Positions 61,901 through 64,000 of a DNA stretch of 64,000 bases are shown piece after piece. The notes under the pieces were generated by a model that was not told the origin of the DNA, ran no database searches, and saw only the letters and a list, made by a program, of their open reading frames with translations. Each line of letters opens with the position of its first letter. Position 1 is the first letter of the stretch. Source of the DNA: Primulina eburnea (taxonomy: Eukaryota > Streptophyta > Magnoliopsida > Lamiales > Gesneriaceae); the NCBI RefSeq assembly GCF_022965805.1, contig NC_133104.1, positions 36,190,682-36,254,681 of the forward strand. The letters run 5' to 3'. A program made the position numbers and the translations under genes.

Positions 61901-62759
61901 AGATTTGGAAGAGAATTTTGGGGAAGAAGATGAGAAGGAAGCGTATGAGAGAGAAGGAGAAATGAAGGAATGAAGATAAATCTCAAAACCAAGCATAAAA
62001 ATCAATCCCCAAGCTTAAAATCGTGATTTGAAATAACACTTTCGTCAAATAATGCAGGGCAGCACACTCGCGCTCGACTGGGCAGCGCGGGTGCGGCGCT
62101 GCTGCCGCACAGGCAGCGCACCCCCACCCGCGCTGCATATAGCAGCGCGGGTGCGGCCTGCTGCAGCACAGGCAGCGCCCCTGCGCTGCCTCTGGCAGCG
62201 CAGGTGCGGCGCTGCTGCACCCGAGCGCTACTCCTCCGACACGAACTCCTAAAAACATCCTTTCTTGACTTAATATCCAACCTTTTCTTATTCCACTAAA
62301 TTCTTATGAATTATAACAACCAAACTCCTTCTATAATCAAGCATAAAACATCTCCCAAAACTTGATCATATCAATATATGAATATCCCTTAACCATAACA
62401 CATGAAATCAATGATCATAGCACAATAAAACTTGGGATATTACAATGTAGGTCTATGAGTATAATGATACATAATATATTTGTGTAGAAGGAAATGGTTA
62501 TATGTACATATCGTTATTGTTGCTTAAGGGTTAATGTATTACATATTGTGATTGTTGATTGAGGGTTAATGATTATATGTACATATTGTTATTATTGCTT
62601 GAGTGTTGGTGTATTGAAATATAGGGACATCATGTCAAAATTTTTATAAACCGTCAAATTGATGTCATTAATTGAATTACTTCATAATATAGATATAACA
62701 TTCAAATCCTATTTTGATTATAGTAATCATGTCAAGTAATATAGAGTAAGGGTGTGACA
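58951..62759 (+). mobile_element. Solo LTR (family 2) inserted in the gypsy leader; itself interrupted
   Basis: It runs TGTAATGCCCGG...GGGTGTGACA and is flanked by ACAAC on both sides (58946-58950 and 62760-62764), a clean 5-bp target duplication. Without the nested LTR at 60673-62444 it is about 2.03 kb. It has no internal domain, so two LTRs have recombined. It contains two copies of a GC-rich CGAGCGG...CCGCCCGAGCG-type module (59547-59583 and 59619-59656). Confidence 0.9.
60673..62444 (-). mobile_element. Solo LTR (family 3) nested in the LTR above
   Basis: Plus-strand ends are TGAAACACCCC...GGGATATTACA with an ATGTA target duplication (60668-60672 and 62445-62449). Its length is 1772 bp. 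Minus orientation is likely because TGTAATATCCC is the usual LTR start. It contains a tandem, hairpin-prone 'gttatctct...agagataac' repeat (61206-61406) and a very GC-rich block (62053-62225). Confidence 0.9.
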
Positions 62760-62780
62760 ACAACCCTTTACATGACCTTT

Positions 62781-62792
62781 GCTCTGATACCA
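62781..62792 (-). other. Primer-binding site of the minus-strand gypsy element
   Basis: The minus strand reads TGGTATCAGAGC (initiator tRNA-Met), two bases inside the LTR end GTTTCA. It places the 5' LTR to the right and, with the nested solo LTR removed, about 280 bp upstream of the gag start codon. Confidence 0.88.
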
Positions 62793-62794
62793 AC

Positions 62795-63030
62795 TGAAAC
62801 GTCTGTATTTTTTATTAATTTAAAAGTACTAAATTTTTTTTAAACCTAGCTTAATTCGGCCGATCACTCATACTACATATAAATATTTTTATAAAATATT
62901 TTACCCATTAAAATAAAACATCAACCAACTAGTATTTAAAAATCAAATAAAATAGTCATAAAATGAAATCGTCAGATGTTTTACCAAACCTAAAAAGCAA
63001 TAAATTTGAAAAGTATAGCACATACTAAAC
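62795..63030 (-). mobile_element. 5' LTR of the gypsy element, truncated
   Basis: It starts (plus strand) TGAAACGTCTG beside the primer site and continues AT-rich to about 63030, where Copia-type LTR sequence takes over. The remainder of this LTR is missing. Confidence 0.7.
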
Positions 63031-64000
63031 CTCTCAAAAATATCTCAAAATCTTGGAAACTTAATTCCGGTGTTTGACAAAAGATAAACTAACTGAACTA
63101 AGCAACTGAATCCAGCTAACTGATCGACGCAACTGAAATATAACCGAACAGATGTTTTCTCTATCAAGCTGCTATTTTAGCTAAACATCTCTTCAGTCAT
63201 TCTCGTCAACTGACTCTTTACTAGCTGATCTCTCAGCTGTACACGTCATCAGTTGAAAACGACAACCGAAAAATAGAACAACTACTTGCAACTAGTAGTG
63301 GAACGCCGCATTTCAGAATTAGCAGTGTACGACTGTCAGAGTATATCGACGTGGAAATCAACGGTTAGAATATTCAAATATCATTTAATGTTACCGTTGA
63401 GAGAGAAGCCTATAAATAATTGAATGTAGCAGCCGAAGACAATACGACTGATTTCAGCTATTACATTCTACTTGTTGTTACGCTGCTAAAATATCTACTC
63501 ACATTCAGAAGCTAAAAGCTCACGTTTACTTATATCAGTAGCATTCAGACTACATTCTCGAGCTTAAATAGCACTTTGTAATCTTTGATAGTTTTTCTAA
63601 GTTGTGCTAAGATCAGTTACCATCTGTCAAAGTGTTATATACTAAGAGTTTCATTTGTGGCAAAGTGATAAGTCCAAACTGAAGTGGGTCAGTACAGTAT
63701 CTTGTATTTGATCAAAGTCTTTTAGTGGATATCCTATCTTCGTGATAGAAGGGGTGACGTAGGAGTTATTCAAGTCTCCAAACATCCAGAAACAAATTGT
63801 GTTATCTTTACTTCAGTCGTTACTTTTCAGTTAGATACTCTATCTTTCAGTCAGTTTATTTTCCGCAACTGTTTCATTCAGTTTAACTGATTTTCATTGA
63901 CCGACGGGATACCTAGTATCAGTTTGTAACAAAACTGAACTCATATTGTGGAAGAATATTTAAATTTGAGTAGTGTTTATTCAACCCCCCATTCTAAACA
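63030..64000 (+). mobile_element. Copia-type LTR, plus orientation, reaching the window edge
   Basis: It carries the family core 'gatcaaagtcttttagtgga' and 'gtgacgtaggagttattc' (about 63710-63770) and scattered CAGTTG/CAACTG words (63100-63300). It ends at the window edge with GTTTATTCAACCCCCC...TAAACA, the typical 3' end of a SIRE-type LTR. A primer site and coding region may follow beyond 64000. Confidence 0.65.

Noticed and set aside
61983..62280. Ala/Cys-rich frames in three phases
   Set aside because: They are all produced by the GCAGCG-type repeat in the nested LTR.

Overview
This is nuclear DNA of a flowering plant. It is AT-rich, has intron-containing genes with GT/AG junctions, and is packed with plant transposable elements. 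The Ty3/gypsy gag-pol types and LTR styles suggest an asterid, possibly Lamiales, but that is inference from family resemblance; no species is identified. Only two host genes look intact: a nine-exon B1-type cyclin on the minus strand (27792-30228) and a C2H2 zinc-finger repressor on the plus strand (51221-52884). The rest is mobile or decayed DNA.

1-4800: an open acidic reading frame running off the left edge, a possible solo LTR, and a strongly C-skewed GC-rich block. 4819-25970: a Mutator-like (MULE) transposase gene on the minus strand, split by two insertions. One is a 17.2-kb tandem array of eight LTRs (5750-22908) from a deleted chromovirus. Its ~2.1-kb unit keeps only the primer-binding site, a leader and the chromodomain end of pol. 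Five consecutive units encode the same chromodomain peptide. One internal segment carries a 1383-bp CACTA element. The second insertion is a Copia-like LTR (about 24185-25560).

25980-30650: AT-rich spacer, then the cyclin gene with four MSA-type AACGG cores upstream. 30832-33025: a PIF/Harbinger element holding a decayed Myb-like ORF1 and a 206-bp palindrome made of two inverted TRIM LTRs flanked by AAATA. 33659-40195: a decayed Tat/Ogre-like gypsy element. 41100-46590: a broken gypsy fragment, Copia-type LTRs and a TRIM with a recognisable primer-binding site. 46593-49080: a fragment of an endogenous pararetrovirus (Caulimoviridae) with a promoter-like region, a tRNA-Met primer site and a movement-protein-like frame.

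50640-53000: the zinc-finger gene. 53450-54000: an orphan TATA-bearing region on the minus strand. 54340-63030: a minus-strand gypsy element broken by a Copia LTR, a spacer repeat and a solo LTR that itself contains another solo LTR, each of the two solo LTRs with 5-bp target duplications. 63030-64000: another Copia-type LTR reaching the right edge.

The strongest candidate for something unusual is the chromodomain/LTR tandem array and its selective amplification of the unit with an intact chromodomain frame. Next is the palindromic TRIM dimer that appears to have integrated as one unit.
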